In this document: in pieces, positions 12,225 to 20,208 of the stretch
Layout: each line of letters begins with the position of its first letter
How positions within the stretch are numbered: position 1 is the stretch's first letter
NCBI GenBank assembly: GCA_012034075.1
Contig: JAAURD010000008.1
Location: 1 to 56,366 of the forward strand
DNA from: Chloroflexaceae bacterium
GTDB lineage: Bacteria > Chloroflexota > Chloroflexia > Chloroflexales > Chloroflexaceae
Length of the DNA stretch: 56,366 nt
Reading direction: 5' to 3'
The notes under the pieces: generated by a model
Seen by the model: the letters and a program-made list of their open reading frames with translations, nothing else
Told to the model about the DNA's origin: nothing
The model's database searches: none
Translations under genes and position numbers: made by a program

Positions 12225-13391
12225 ATGATCATCATTATCGTTGCGAGTACTGTGGCATACCTTTTGCTCGTCAGTTTCTGGCGTGAGTTTTGTCATTTTC
12301 GGCGCGTTCCAACGCTGAGAAGCCCAAACCATGACCAAGGCCCCTGGCCCAGGGTATCCATTATTATTCCCGCCCGCAATGAAGCCCGCAACATTGCTCG
12401 CTGTCTGGATGGCGCATTGTTTCAGCACTATCCATGGTATGAAGTACTGGTGGTTGATGATAATTCGACCGATGCAACACCTCATATTTTGCGTCAGTAT
12501 GATGCCCGTTATCGTCACCTGCGTGTTGTGCAAGGTTCAGCATTACCATCAGGATGGACCGGTAAGACCCATGCCTGTCAGCAAGCGGCACTGCTTGCAC
12601 GGGGCGAGTGGCTCGTGTTTCTCGATGCAGACACGGTACCGCAACCAGATTTAATTGCGGCACTGATTGACCATGCCCGGCAACAGCACCTTGATCTGTT
12701 GACGATTTTTCCCTTTTTGGAACTGCAAACGTTTTGGGAACGAGTCATCTTACCCCCCTTTGTCAGCTTGATTCAGGCAACCTTCCCTTTTGAACGGTTA
12801 AACGCCCCTGATGTACGACCCGATGAAGTCATTGCCAATGGGCAGTGTATTCTGGTACGATACCGGGCCTACTCCAGCATAGGCGGTCATGGAGCAGTAC
12901 GTGATGATGTACTGGAAGATGTGCGACTGGCCCAGAAGCTGCGTGCAGCCGGATTTCGCACCGGGGCGGTTGAAGGGATAGCCTATCTGCGAGCACGGAT
13001 GTATACCAACAGCCGTGAAGTTATTGAGGGATTGACCAAAAATGCCGTGGCCGGCTACCAGAGTGGCGCTGGTCGTTCAATATGGGCTGGGTTACAACAA
13101 TACCTGCTGGCCTTTGCTCCGCTCTGGTTTCTGGGCTGGGCAATCGGCGTGCTGGTTGCCCAAAGCAATCTCTTTTCCTGGATTGTCTTAATAGAGGCGT
13201 TAATCGTACTTACTGTGGCGTTTAGCTTCTGGGGCTGGCGCCTGCATCAGCGATATCGGTTGCCAATAGCCTACGGTTTGTTCTGGCAACTGGGTTTATT
13301 ATGTTATGGAAGTATTGCCCTGCGAAGCCTGTGGCGGGTGCGCACTGGCCGTGGGGTTCACTGGAAAGGACGGACCTACGCTGGAACGTGA
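12225..13391 (+). CDS. Membrane-anchored family 2 glycosyltransferase
   Basis: A 388-residue GT-A enzyme transferring a sugar to a lipid-type acceptor. An N-terminal TM segment (about 1-17) precedes the catalytic domain: VSIIIPARNEARNI (nucleotide binding), VVDDNSTDAT, FLDADTVP (metal-binding DxD) and DDVLEDVRLAQKLRAAG (general base region). Two to three TM segments close the protein (about 285-370). The overall layout resembles the HpnB/CrtQ/CruC group that acts on hopanoids or carotenoids. With crtI elsewhere in the window, carotenoid glycosylation is possible but not shown. Its 3' end overlaps the next gene by up to 86 bp, depending on that gene's start. Confidence 0.8.
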   Translation: MIIIIVASTVAYLLLVSFWREFCHFRRVPTLRSPNHDQGPWPRVSIIIPARNEARNIARCLDGALFQHYPWYEVLVVDDNSTDATPHILRQYDARYRHLRVVQGSALPSGWTGKTHACQQAALLARGEWLVFLDADTVPQPDLIAALIDHARQQHLDLLTIFPFLELQTFWERVILPPFVSLIQATFPFERLNAPDVRPDEVIANGQCILVRYRAYSSIGGHGAVRDDVLEDVRLAQKLRAAGFRTGAVEGIAYLRARMYTNSREVIEGLTKNAVAGYQSGAGRSIWAGLQQYLLAFAPLWFLGWAIGVLVAQSNLFSWIVLIEALIVLTVAFSFWGWRLHQRYRLPIAYGLFWQLGLLCYGSIALRSLWRVRTGRGVHWKGRTYAGT

Positions 13392-13887
13392 CAATGTTCG
13401 AGACCGTGATACCCGCACGCAAGATCGACGGCAACGGTATCAGCGTCGCTATGATGACCCTCGCCCAGAGATAGTCAAGCAACCCAAAGTATCGCCTATC
13501 AAACAGGTCGTAGCAGCCGCACGCAAAGTTGGCCAGGCCATTGATCGGATGTTCCCCAGAATGGAGAGCAAAGATGATATGGCGTATAAAATTGTGCGGG
13601 TAACCCCCCGATTGCTCGTCGTGTGCGGTGTGTTATTGCTCCTATGTGTTATCCTATCGCGCTTTCCCATTCTCCCTATCGGGTTTCTCTGGGCTATTCC
13701 GGCCCTGGGAGTCGCCGGTGTAGGGATTGGTATGTGGGCATGGACATCCAATATGACGATACGTCCCGGACTCTCAGATGAAGCACGTGCGGCTCTCAAA
13801 CAGTCGATGCGTCTGCAATGGGGGTTACTGGGTATGAGTGTGCTGGCACTCTGCTATTTTGTGGGTATGATTCTTACTATATGGTAA
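13306..13887 (+). CDS. Small membrane protein with a basic N-terminus
   Basis: Up to 193 residues, function unknown. The start is unclear: the ATG at 13306 and the GTG at 13351 both lie inside the glycosyltransferase gene. The N-terminal half is hydrophilic and Arg-rich (RDRDTRTQDRRQRYQRRYDD). Three hydrophobic segments follow, about residues 102-120, 124-147 and 172-192, with a short polar loop (LSDEARAALKQS) before the last. It continues the same-strand run fabZ, glycosyltransferase, this gene, then another membrane protein. I see no known domain. Confidence 0.5.
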   Translation: MEVLPCEACGGCALAVGFTGKDGPTLERDNVRDRDTRTQDRRQRYQRRYDDPRPEIVKQPKVSPIKQVVAAARKVGQAIDRMFPRMESKDDMAYKIVRVTPRLLVVCGVLLLLCVILSRFPILPIGFLWAIPALGVAGVGIGMWAWTSNMTIRPGLSDEARAALKQSMRLQWGLLGMSVLALCYFVGMILTIW

Positions 13888-13921
13888 GGATAATCTTGCC
13901 GGGCATTCAGGTTTATGTTCG

Positions 13922-14467
13922 TTGGACAAGCCAGGATTGCTTTTGATGCGGATCAGCGTGTTGCTCATCGTGATGGGCGTCATCATTGCCATTGCCATGA
14001 GCATCGGCATCATCTACGTTGTGATCGCTTTTCGTTGCGGTGTACAAGCACTCCAGCGCAGTTGGCAACACCATGATGGGATGGCAATAACGTTGCGTAG
14101 TTTGGGCCTGAATCTCTGTGAACCACTGATCAGTTCATTGTTCATTCTGGTGCTATGGTTGTTCAGTCGCCCCGACCCGTTTGCGCCCGGTCAACCAGTG
14201 GGTTTTCTTATCGGCGTGATGCTCTTTCCGTTCGTCATCCTGGTGCTGCCCTTGCTGGGTCTGTCCTATCCCAGGTATCGTTGCATCAATGCAGATGTAC
14301 TGGGCCTGGGTTTTTCGCGCTTGGTTTTGACGGTGGGATTTCTCTCCTTTCTGTTTACCGCTGGCTATTTATTGCTTATTGCTGCGCCGGTCTGTGTATT
14401 AAACACCGTTCTGCTACGGTATTCGGCACGTTGGGGACAACGTCTGCTTGCAGGGCCATTGGCATAA
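13922..14467 (+). CDS. Hypothetical multi-pass membrane protein
   Basis: About 180 residues with four or five strongly hydrophobic segments: about 10-37, 65-82, 92-113, and 130-160 (one long or two short). The first possible start is the TTG at 13922; the ATG at 13946 (MRISVLL) also fits, with AGGA about 10 nt upstream. No cysteine pairs, catalytic motifs or charged transport motifs are obvious. It is the last plus-strand gene before the convergent mnmE, with only 17 bp between their ends. Function unknown. Confidence 0.5.
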   Translation: MDKPGLLLMRISVLLIVMGVIIAIAMSIGIIYVVIAFRCGVQALQRSWQHHDGMAITLRSLGLNLCEPLISSLFILVLWLFSRPDPFAPGQPVGFLIGVMLFPFVILVLPLLGLSYPRYRCINADVLGLGFSRLVLTVGFLSFLFTAGYLLLIAAPVCVLNTVLLRYSARWGQRLLAGPLA

Positions 14468-14484
14468 CATCGAAGGATGAGCAT

Positions 14485-15873
14485 CTATTTCCCAATGCAA
14501 AAGCGGCTGAAAATAAGATCGAGCAGATCATCACCAACGGTTTCGCCGGTGACTTCACCCAACGCATTCAGCGCAATCGTCAGGTCACTGGCGAGCAAAT
14601 CGGACGAGTAGTCGGTGTTGTCTCCAGGAGCAGCGTCTACAATGCGTTGAAGACTTGTGGCTGCACGGCTCAGGGCATCGCGGTGGCGTGGGTTCGTCAC
14701 CAGCTGGAGATCGGCCGAGCTATCGAAGCCGGCCTGGTGCTTGCCCAGTAACGCCTGTTTCATGGTCTGAACGAGTTGCTCCAACCCCTGGCCGGTTGTT
14801 GCCGAGGTGAGGACCGTGGCATACAGGTGCGGATGATCTTCGATATACAGGATGTCTGTAGCTGGTTGGATATCGGCCTTATTGCAGACAAGAATGGTCG
14901 TCTTCTGCCGCGTGAGCTGACTGATCGCTCGATCCGCATCGCTCATACCACTGCCCTGGTCAAGCACAAGCAAGGCGAGATCAGCCATCGCCAGAGCCGC
15001 TGCACTACGTTCAATACCCAGGCGCTCCACCGGATCATCACTTTCGGTCATCCCCGCTGTATCGACCAGGACCACCGGTATACCTGCCAAATTGACGGTC
15101 TCCTCCAATGTGTCACGGGTGGTACCAGGAATCGGGGTGACAATCGCGCGGTTCGTGCGCAGCAACGCATTGAGCAGACTCGATTTGCCAACATTGGGGC
15201 GGCCAACCAGCACGGCTCGTGCGCCCTGGCGATAGACCATCCCCTGGTCGGCGCTTTGCAATAGCTGCTCGACTGTCTGTAAACCGGCGATAACCTGTGG
15301 CTGTACATCCTGGGCTTCAACATCATCTTCTGGGAAATCGAGTACGGCGGTGACGGCTGCCAGTGCCTCAAGTAGGTCAGCCCGGATACGGCGTACCTCG
15401 TGGGCCAGCCAACCACCCAGTTGGGCCTGTGCCAGGGCCAGACCAGTTGCTGTCTGGGCTTCGATAATATCCAGCGTTGCCTCAGCCTGGCTCAAATCAA
15501 TTCGCCCATGTAAAAACGCACGCAGGGTAAACTCGCCCGGTTGGGCCAGTCGCGCACCGGCTGCCAGCACGGCTTGAAGGGTACGCTGCAACGGCATGGC
15601 ACCGCCATGGCATGAAAGCTCAACCACATCTTCGGCGGTGAAGCTGCGTGGTTTGCGCATCACGGCAAGCAACGCTTCATCGATGATGCTGTGCTCATAC
15701 GGGTCAATAATATGCCCATACCGAAGACGGTAGGAATGAAACGGGCCGCGACGGACTGGCCGAAACACCTGTTGCGCAATGGATAATGCATCAGGACCGC
15801 TTATGCGGACAATTCCAATCCCGCCCTGACCACTCGGTGTTGCAATGGCAGCAATGGTATCACTGTAGGTCAT
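14485..15873 (-). CDS. mnmE: tRNA uridine-5-carboxymethylaminomethyl modification GTPase
   Basis: With MnmG it modifies the wobble uridine (cmnm5U34) of several tRNAs. The 462-residue protein is complete. The N-terminal tetrahydrofolate-binding domain starts with SDTIAAIATPSGQGGIGIVRISG. The G domain has G1 GRPNVGKSS (224-232), the GTTRD switch (250-254), G3 DTAGM (271-275) and G4 NKAD. The C-terminus ends FCIGK, with the Cys needed for the modification reaction. Its ATG overlaps the stop of the upstream GNAT gene by 4 nt (ATGA), implying translational coupling. mnmG is not present in the window. Confidence 0.96.
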   Translation of the reverse strand: MTYSDTIAAIATPSGQGGIGIVRISGPDALSIAQQVFRPVRRGPFHSYRLRYGHIIDPYEHSIIDEALLAVMRKPRSFTAEDVVELSCHGGAMPLQRTLQAVLAAGARLAQPGEFTLRAFLHGRIDLSQAEATLDIIEAQTATGLALAQAQLGGWLAHEVRRIRADLLEALAAVTAVLDFPEDDVEAQDVQPQVIAGLQTVEQLLQSADQGMVYRQGARAVLVGRPNVGKSSLLNALLRTNRAIVTPIPGTTRDTLEETVNLAGIPVVLVDTAGMTESDDPVERLGIERSAAALAMADLALLVLDQGSGMSDADRAISQLTRQKTTILVCNKADIQPATDILYIEDHPHLYATVLTSATTGQGLEQLVQTMKQALLGKHQAGFDSSADLQLVTNPRHRDALSRAATSLQRIVDAAPGDNTDYSSDLLASDLTIALNALGEVTGETVGDDLLDLIFSRFCIGK

Positions 15874-16418
15874 AGGTCTGGCTGTACAACTACCTGATCT
15901 CGTTGCATCATATATTGTTGTCCGGTCAGGCCATTGCGTTCAACATCACCTTTATATGCCATACCCAGGCTGCGAGCCACACGAATAGATGCTTGATTTT
16001 CTGGCATAACATAGGCAAACACCCGTTCAACCGTTTTGTGCTCAAAGAGGTGTTGGAGCAGCCGTCGGGTTGCTTCAACAGCATAACCAACATGCTGGTA
16101 TGCTGTCCGTAACGTATAAAAAATCTCAAGTTCGGATGGACTATCCAGAGGGGCCGCGCCAACCGAACCAATATAGACATGTTGTCCTTTTAGCGTAATT
16201 GCCAGGACATATATTGGTTCTTCGGTATCATACGATTGCATAACCCAGTCAAGCATTGCTCTAGCCCCCTCATAAGTCTTTTGTTCTGGGGTAAATACCA
16301 TATAACGTGTTGCTTCAGGATTACATATAAAATCGGCGAAGGGCTGATGATCAGCTGGTATCAGGCGCCGTAACAACAGTCGTTCGGTTTCAAGGGTATA
16401 TGGTATCGATACGTTCAC
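15870..16418 (-). CDS. GNAT-family N-acetyltransferase (RimJ/RimL-like)
   Basis: A 182-residue acetyltransferase of the Acetyltransf_3 type. The GTG at 16418 (VNVSIPYTLETERLLLR) follows CGGAGA and gives the usual N-terminus. The TERLLLRRL strand, IGSVGAAPLD, the YEV-like block AYQHVGYAVEATRRLLQHLF and the closing NQASIRVARSLGM (acetyl-CoA binding and the usual GNAT C-terminal helix) are all visible. Such enzymes acetylate ribosomal protein N-termini, small metabolites or antibiotics; the substrate cannot be predicted here. Overlap with mnmE suggests coordinated expression. Confidence 0.85.
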   Translation of the reverse strand: MNVSIPYTLETERLLLRRLIPADHQPFADFICNPEATRYMVFTPEQKTYEGARAMLDWVMQSYDTEEPIYVLAITLKGQHVYIGSVGAAPLDSPSELEIFYTLRTAYQHVGYAVEATRRLLQHLFEHKTVERVFAYVMPENQASIRVARSLGMAYKGDVERNGLTGQQYMMQRDQVVVQPDL

Positions 16419-16525
16419 CGGGCTTTCTCCGTGGGTTTTTCCCTTTTTGGTAGTATAACACAGGAACAAAACCTATGACAGGGTATCCTTCTCGTATCGT
16501 TCATTCTAGCGACAAGAAAAGTGTA

Positions 16526-16534
16526 TGCTATAAT
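16526..16534 (+). promoter_or_regulatory. Extended -10 promoter of the histidine kinase gene
   Basis: TGCTATAAT is a consensus extended -10 box 25 bp before the ATG at 16559. No convincing -35 box is seen. Confidence 0.5.
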
Positions 16535-16558
16535 CAGCCGTAGGATTGAAACCAGTGT

Positions 16559-18430
16559 ATGAAGGATATGGGAACAAACATCCTGAATATCGATGATCTG
16601 CCAACGTCAGACCATAAGACGTTCCAGCAACCAGTCCAAGGCGGGGAAGCAGTGTATGCTCTGGGCCGCTGGCTGGTGCTCGCTCTGCTCCTGGGTGTCG
16701 TTAGTTTGACCAACGGCACGCCGTTCTGGGCTATGCCTGTGGTCGATACGCCAGTACTGGCCGTGTTGCTGGGTTATGCCGTTTTTAGTCTTTTAATGAC
16801 CATCGCGCTCTTTCTTCCTTTTCTGCGGTCTCTCCTGAATCTTGCCCGTCTGATCGATATCTTTTGTATTGCGCTGGTCATCCTGCTCCATACAACACCA
16901 CTCCCGATACCGTTATTGGGGATGATCTATCTGTTGCCACTGATCAGCCTGACGGTGCGTCAAACCGTGACGACCAGTTTGATTACTGGGCTCTTCGGGG
17001 CTATTCTGCTGATGGCTACTTTGGTTGGCAACCGCTGGCTGGCTGGGCTCACCCCAACCCCAATCGAGTATGCAGAGGTATTATTGCTCGGTTTAACCAC
17101 TATCTGTTTGCCAGTGTTGCTCACGGGGCAGCTGACCGGCTGGAGCACTGGCTGCCGCCACCGCGTTGAGACCGCCCAGCAACTTGCCGAACAGGAGATG
17201 GAACGGTCGCGTCAAATGGTTGTGCAATCGTTAGAGAAGGTCAATCGAGCTGCTGCCGAGATCCATGGGTTACATCAGGCTGTTGCCAGTCTCACTGCTA
17301 TGAACGATAGCAAGGCGGGCAAAAAACATGCTTTGCAAACGGTACTGAATGAGAGCGAACAGTTGATACCGAATACATGTAGTCTCATTCTGGTCCGTAT
17401 TGCGGATCGGTCGGGTGAACTTCGGGTTGAAACTGGACATCACTTCCATCCACGTGATACTGATGCAACGATGAGCTATGAACGTGAGGGTTTGATCGCT
17501 TCGCTCTTGCAAGCCGAGGCTCGACCATCCTTCGTTACGAGAGTCGATCAGGAACCTGATCTTGCCTCACTGGCAACTCTGGAACAGGCCAGGGCGGTCT
17601 GGCTTGTGCCGATAGCAGAAGACGTAGTGGTATGCGGTTTGCTGCTGATTGCGAGTAACCAGGAGGGTGTGCTCTATGCAGATCAAGAAGCGTTGCTCGT
17701 AACCCTGGCACACCTTGCCAGTGTGGCCATTCACAATGGCCAACTGATCCAGGAATTACAGCCACACCGTGATAAGCAGGTTCGTTCGGAGATCAAAGCA
17801 CGGCAGGAACTGACCCGTTATGTCCACGATGGTCTGGCGCAGACCCTGGCCCAGATTGTGATGAATGTTGATTTACTCAAGCGCCTGACCCGAGAGCAGC
17901 CCGATACGGCAGTGCAAGAGCTAGATAGTCTCCATCGGCAGTTTAAGCAATTCCATTTTGAGGTCCGCGAGCTATTGACCGCACTCAGTCCTATTCCATC
18001 TGGTCGTGGCCTGGAGGATGTTCTGGCCAATTATGTTGAGCGCAAGCAGAACACCTATCAAGAGACCCGTATCATCTTGCAGACCGAGGGGTTGAAGGGC
18101 TTGTTGCTGCATTATGAAACCGAGAACATGCTCTATAACATTGCTCAGGAATCGATCAATAATGCGTTGAAGTACGCTGAAGCAAAGCATATCTGGGTGC
18201 GCTGTACTGCTGATAAACGTAAGGTAACGCTCATTATTAAAGACGATGGCAAAGGGTTCGATGTCGAACAGGGTCGTGAGGAAGCTCGCCGACGTGGCTC
18301 ATTCGGCTTGTTTAATATTCAAGAACGAGCGCGGCTCGTGGGCGGGGTGGCTGAGTTGCGCTCGGTGATTGGCAAAGGAACGTTGGTGTATGTTGTGGTA
18401 CCTGTTCGCACCGATGACTCAGGGAAATGA
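16559..18430 (+). CDS. Membrane sensor histidine kinase, NarL-partner type
   Basis: A 623-residue kinase. Six or more membrane segments occupy about residues 35-200, without a large extracellular sensor. A coiled stretch (ETAQQLAEQEMERSRQ) leads to a GAF-like domain (about 255-400; SLILVRIADRSGELRVE). The HisKA_3 dimerisation domain carries the phospho-acceptor in RYVHDGLAQTLAQ (near residue 422). The HATPase domain has the N box (ESINNALKYAEAKHI), DDGKGF (G1) and GSFGLFNIQERARLVGG (G2). Such kinases normally pair with a NarL/FixJ response regulator, but none lies nearby, so it is an orphan here. It converges with a small gene only 5 bp away. Confidence 0.88.
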   Translation: MKDMGTNILNIDDLPTSDHKTFQQPVQGGEAVYALGRWLVLALLLGVVSLTNGTPFWAMPVVDTPVLAVLLGYAVFSLLMTIALFLPFLRSLLNLARLIDIFCIALVILLHTTPLPIPLLGMIYLLPLISLTVRQTVTTSLITGLFGAILLMATLVGNRWLAGLTPTPIEYAEVLLLGLTTICLPVLLTGQLTGWSTGCRHRVETAQQLAEQEMERSRQMVVQSLEKVNRAAAEIHGLHQAVASLTAMNDSKAGKKHALQTVLNESEQLIPNTCSLILVRIADRSGELRVETGHHFHPRDTDATMSYEREGLIASLLQAEARPSFVTRVDQEPDLASLATLEQARAVWLVPIAEDVVVCGLLLIASNQEGVLYADQEALLVTLAHLASVAIHNGQLIQELQPHRDKQVRSEIKARQELTRYVHDGLAQTLAQIVMNVDLLKRLTREQPDTAVQELDSLHRQFKQFHFEVRELLTALSPIPSGRGLEDVLANYVERKQNTYQETRIILQTEGLKGLLLHYETENMLYNIAQESINNALKYAEAKHIWVRCTADKRKVTLIIKDDGKGFDVEQGREEARRRGSFGLFNIQERARLVGGVAELRSVIGKGTLVYVVVPVRTDDSGK

Positions 18431-18435
18431 GCGGG

Positions 18436-18855
18436 CTATTCGGTTGTGCTGTTAGGGTCCGTATAGGTGAGTAAAATCGCTTGATCCAGACTAGCATGGA
18501 GCACCCCCGGCAGATCAAGTGAGCGTATGAGTTGGCTGGCGGTGCCCTCAACCACAACGGAATGGCCAATATGACCACCACGAGGCGCAAGTTTCAGATC
18601 ACGCAACGCCTGAAGTGTGTCATCGTGCGCAAGGTACATCGATTCCTGTTGCCGCTGGATCAGCGCCTGCCGATACTCTTTTCGTGAATGATAGTGCGAT
18701 GGATCAGACGGCGGACAGACTGATTCTTGCGTGACTGGCTCATCCTGATCGTTAATGACCATCACAGCTCGCAACACCTGATCATTCTGGGCATTGCGCA
18801 AGGCCTCTTGCAGAAACTGGTCTGCTTTTTGCATCGAACCCGAATCCCGTTGCAT
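18436..18855 (-). CDS. Small protein paired with the subtilase, I9-like C-terminus (putative)
   Basis: A 139-residue cytoplasmic protein. Its ATG overlaps the subtilase stop by 1 nt (TAATG), so the two are translationally coupled. The N-terminal half is helical and polar (KADQFLQEALRNAQNDQ). The C-terminal half contains HSVVVEGTASQLIRSLDLPG and VLHASLDQAIL, a beta-strand/helix/LPGV/D pattern like the I9 subtilase propeptide, and like the N-terminal part of the adjacent protease (ACILSLPDDEAERMRAELPG). I infer a cognate inhibitor or chaperone for the protease. This rests on pattern similarity only; no homology search was possible. Confidence 0.55.
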   Translation of the reverse strand: MQRDSGSMQKADQFLQEALRNAQNDQVLRAVMVINDQDEPVTQESVCPPSDPSHYHSRKEYRQALIQRQQESMYLAHDDTLQALRDLKLAPRGGHIGHSVVVEGTASQLIRSLDLPGVLHASLDQAILLTYTDPNSTTE

Positions 18856-20063
18856 TAGATTGCTCCTATTTGAATCAAGCCATGCCCCTGGCGATCAGCT
18901 GGCTGGTGCAGGTCACGCGTCGATGAGAGCAGCGCATCGTCCAACTCAATCACCGTAATATCGGGATAACGTTCGAGCATCAACGCCGCTACTCCGGAGA
19001 CAATGCCTGTTGCCATTGACGTCCCGTCCATAGGTGCGTAGCCACCACCAGCGACGGCTGAAAAGACCTCTTCACCCGGGGCGACAAAGTCCGGAACGGC
19101 ATACTGATGATTATCGGCGATAATGATTCCGCTGCTGCTAAAGCTCGCCACACGATGATCGCGGGTTGATGCACCGACTGAAATAACTTCGGTGTAGTTG
19201 CCCGGACTACGGGTACGGTCGCGGCCTTCGTTGCCTACTGCTACGACTGGTAACACCCCAACTCGCAAGAGCATACTGACTGATTCACGCATTTCTGGAA
19301 AATAGCCCATAATCCCAGCCGACATATTGACAATCTGGATCTCTGGCTGGCTGGCGGCCCATTCAAGCGCGAGAATAAAGTTGGAGATGGTGCCTTTGCC
19401 GTCGGGAATCATCACCCCGCTCATGAGCGATACACCGGGCGCAACCCCAACATGTTTGCCACAGATAAGACCAGCAACATGGGTGCCATGACCATAGGTA
19501 TCAATCGATGGCGCCATCACTTCAGCACTCCATTGATCGACGTCAAAGCGATAGGCACCACTGAGGTTTTCCGCTACTTCTGGATGCGTGCCATCAACAC
19601 CGGTATCCAGCATCGCCACGGTGATGCCCTGACCGGTCCAGCCACCGCCAGGGCCACGGATCAGATCAACACCAATCGCCGGGAGATGCCACAGATCCGT
19701 TGGTACTGTCTGACTGACGGCGGTCATACGGCGACGCGGTTGGATCAGTTCAAACGGACGATCACGCAAGACCAGTGCTCCTGGTAATTCAGCACGCATG
19801 CGCTCAGCCTCGTCATCGGGCAAGCTCAAAATACAGGCACCGGTGATACTCTGTTCGCTCTGAAAATAGGAGACCATATTGATACCGCTTTTCTGGGCAT
19901 CATCAATCCACCGTTGAATCTCATGGTGCAACGGGTCTTCATAACGCAACGCGCGTACATGACCAATCTGGTCTCTTCGTTCCGATGGGGTAAAACGGGT
20001 CGAAATTAAATCAACTGAACGCATCGTAAACGATTCGCGTGGTTGAATAATGTATCTACTCAT
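18855..20063 (-). CDS. Subtilisin-like serine protease (S8), probably cytoplasmic
   Basis: A 402-residue peptidase with a complete active site: Asp153 (AMLDTGVDGTHP), His192 (YGHGTHVAGLI), Asn278 (VVAVGNEG) and Ser349 (DGTSMATGIVSG). The N-terminal 115 residues have no signal peptide; their second half resembles an I9 propeptide ending LPGALVLRDRPFELI. Absence of export signals suggests an intracellular protease or one released by another route. It has its own promoter (20154-20182), and the downstream gene overlaps its stop. The closest functional analogues are intracellular subtilisins, but the upstream region differs from the short ISP propeptide. Confidence 0.88.
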   Translation of the reverse strand: MSRYIIQPRESFTMRSVDLISTRFTPSERRDQIGHVRALRYEDPLHHEIQRWIDDAQKSGINMVSYFQSEQSITGACILSLPDDEAERMRAELPGALVLRDRPFELIQPRRRMTAVSQTVPTDLWHLPAIGVDLIRGPGGGWTGQGITVAMLDTGVDGTHPEVAENLSGAYRFDVDQWSAEVMAPSIDTYGHGTHVAGLICGKHVGVAPGVSLMSGVMIPDGKGTISNFILALEWAASQPEIQIVNMSAGIMGYFPEMRESVSMLLRVGVLPVVAVGNEGRDRTRSPGNYTEVISVGASTRDHRVASFSSSGIIIADNHQYAVPDFVAPGEEVFSAVAGGGYAPMDGTSMATGIVSGVAALMLERYPDITVIELDDALLSSTRDLHQPADRQGHGLIQIGAI

Positions 20064-20153
20064 AATTTGTGCTCATTGCAAGACGCATGGGGCAATACAC
20101 GTTTCCCGCGACAGATGCACTGCACCCCACTCATACGAAGAGATGGATTATCT

Positions 20154-20182
20154 ATTATACTACGTCAGTACGCAAAAATCAA
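20154..20182 (-). promoter_or_regulatory. Promoter of the subtilase gene
   Basis: Minus strand: TTGATT (20182-20177), 17 nt, TATAAT (20159-20154). The start near 20147 gives a leader of about 85 nt before the ATG at 20063. Confidence 0.6.
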
Positions 20183-20208
20183 GCAATAACATATGAGCGT
20201 AAACCACA

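Noticed and set aside
14155..14751. 198-residue plus-strand frame at the mnmE 3' end
   Set aside because: It is out of frame with the membrane protein gene and antisense to mnmE, with no domain.
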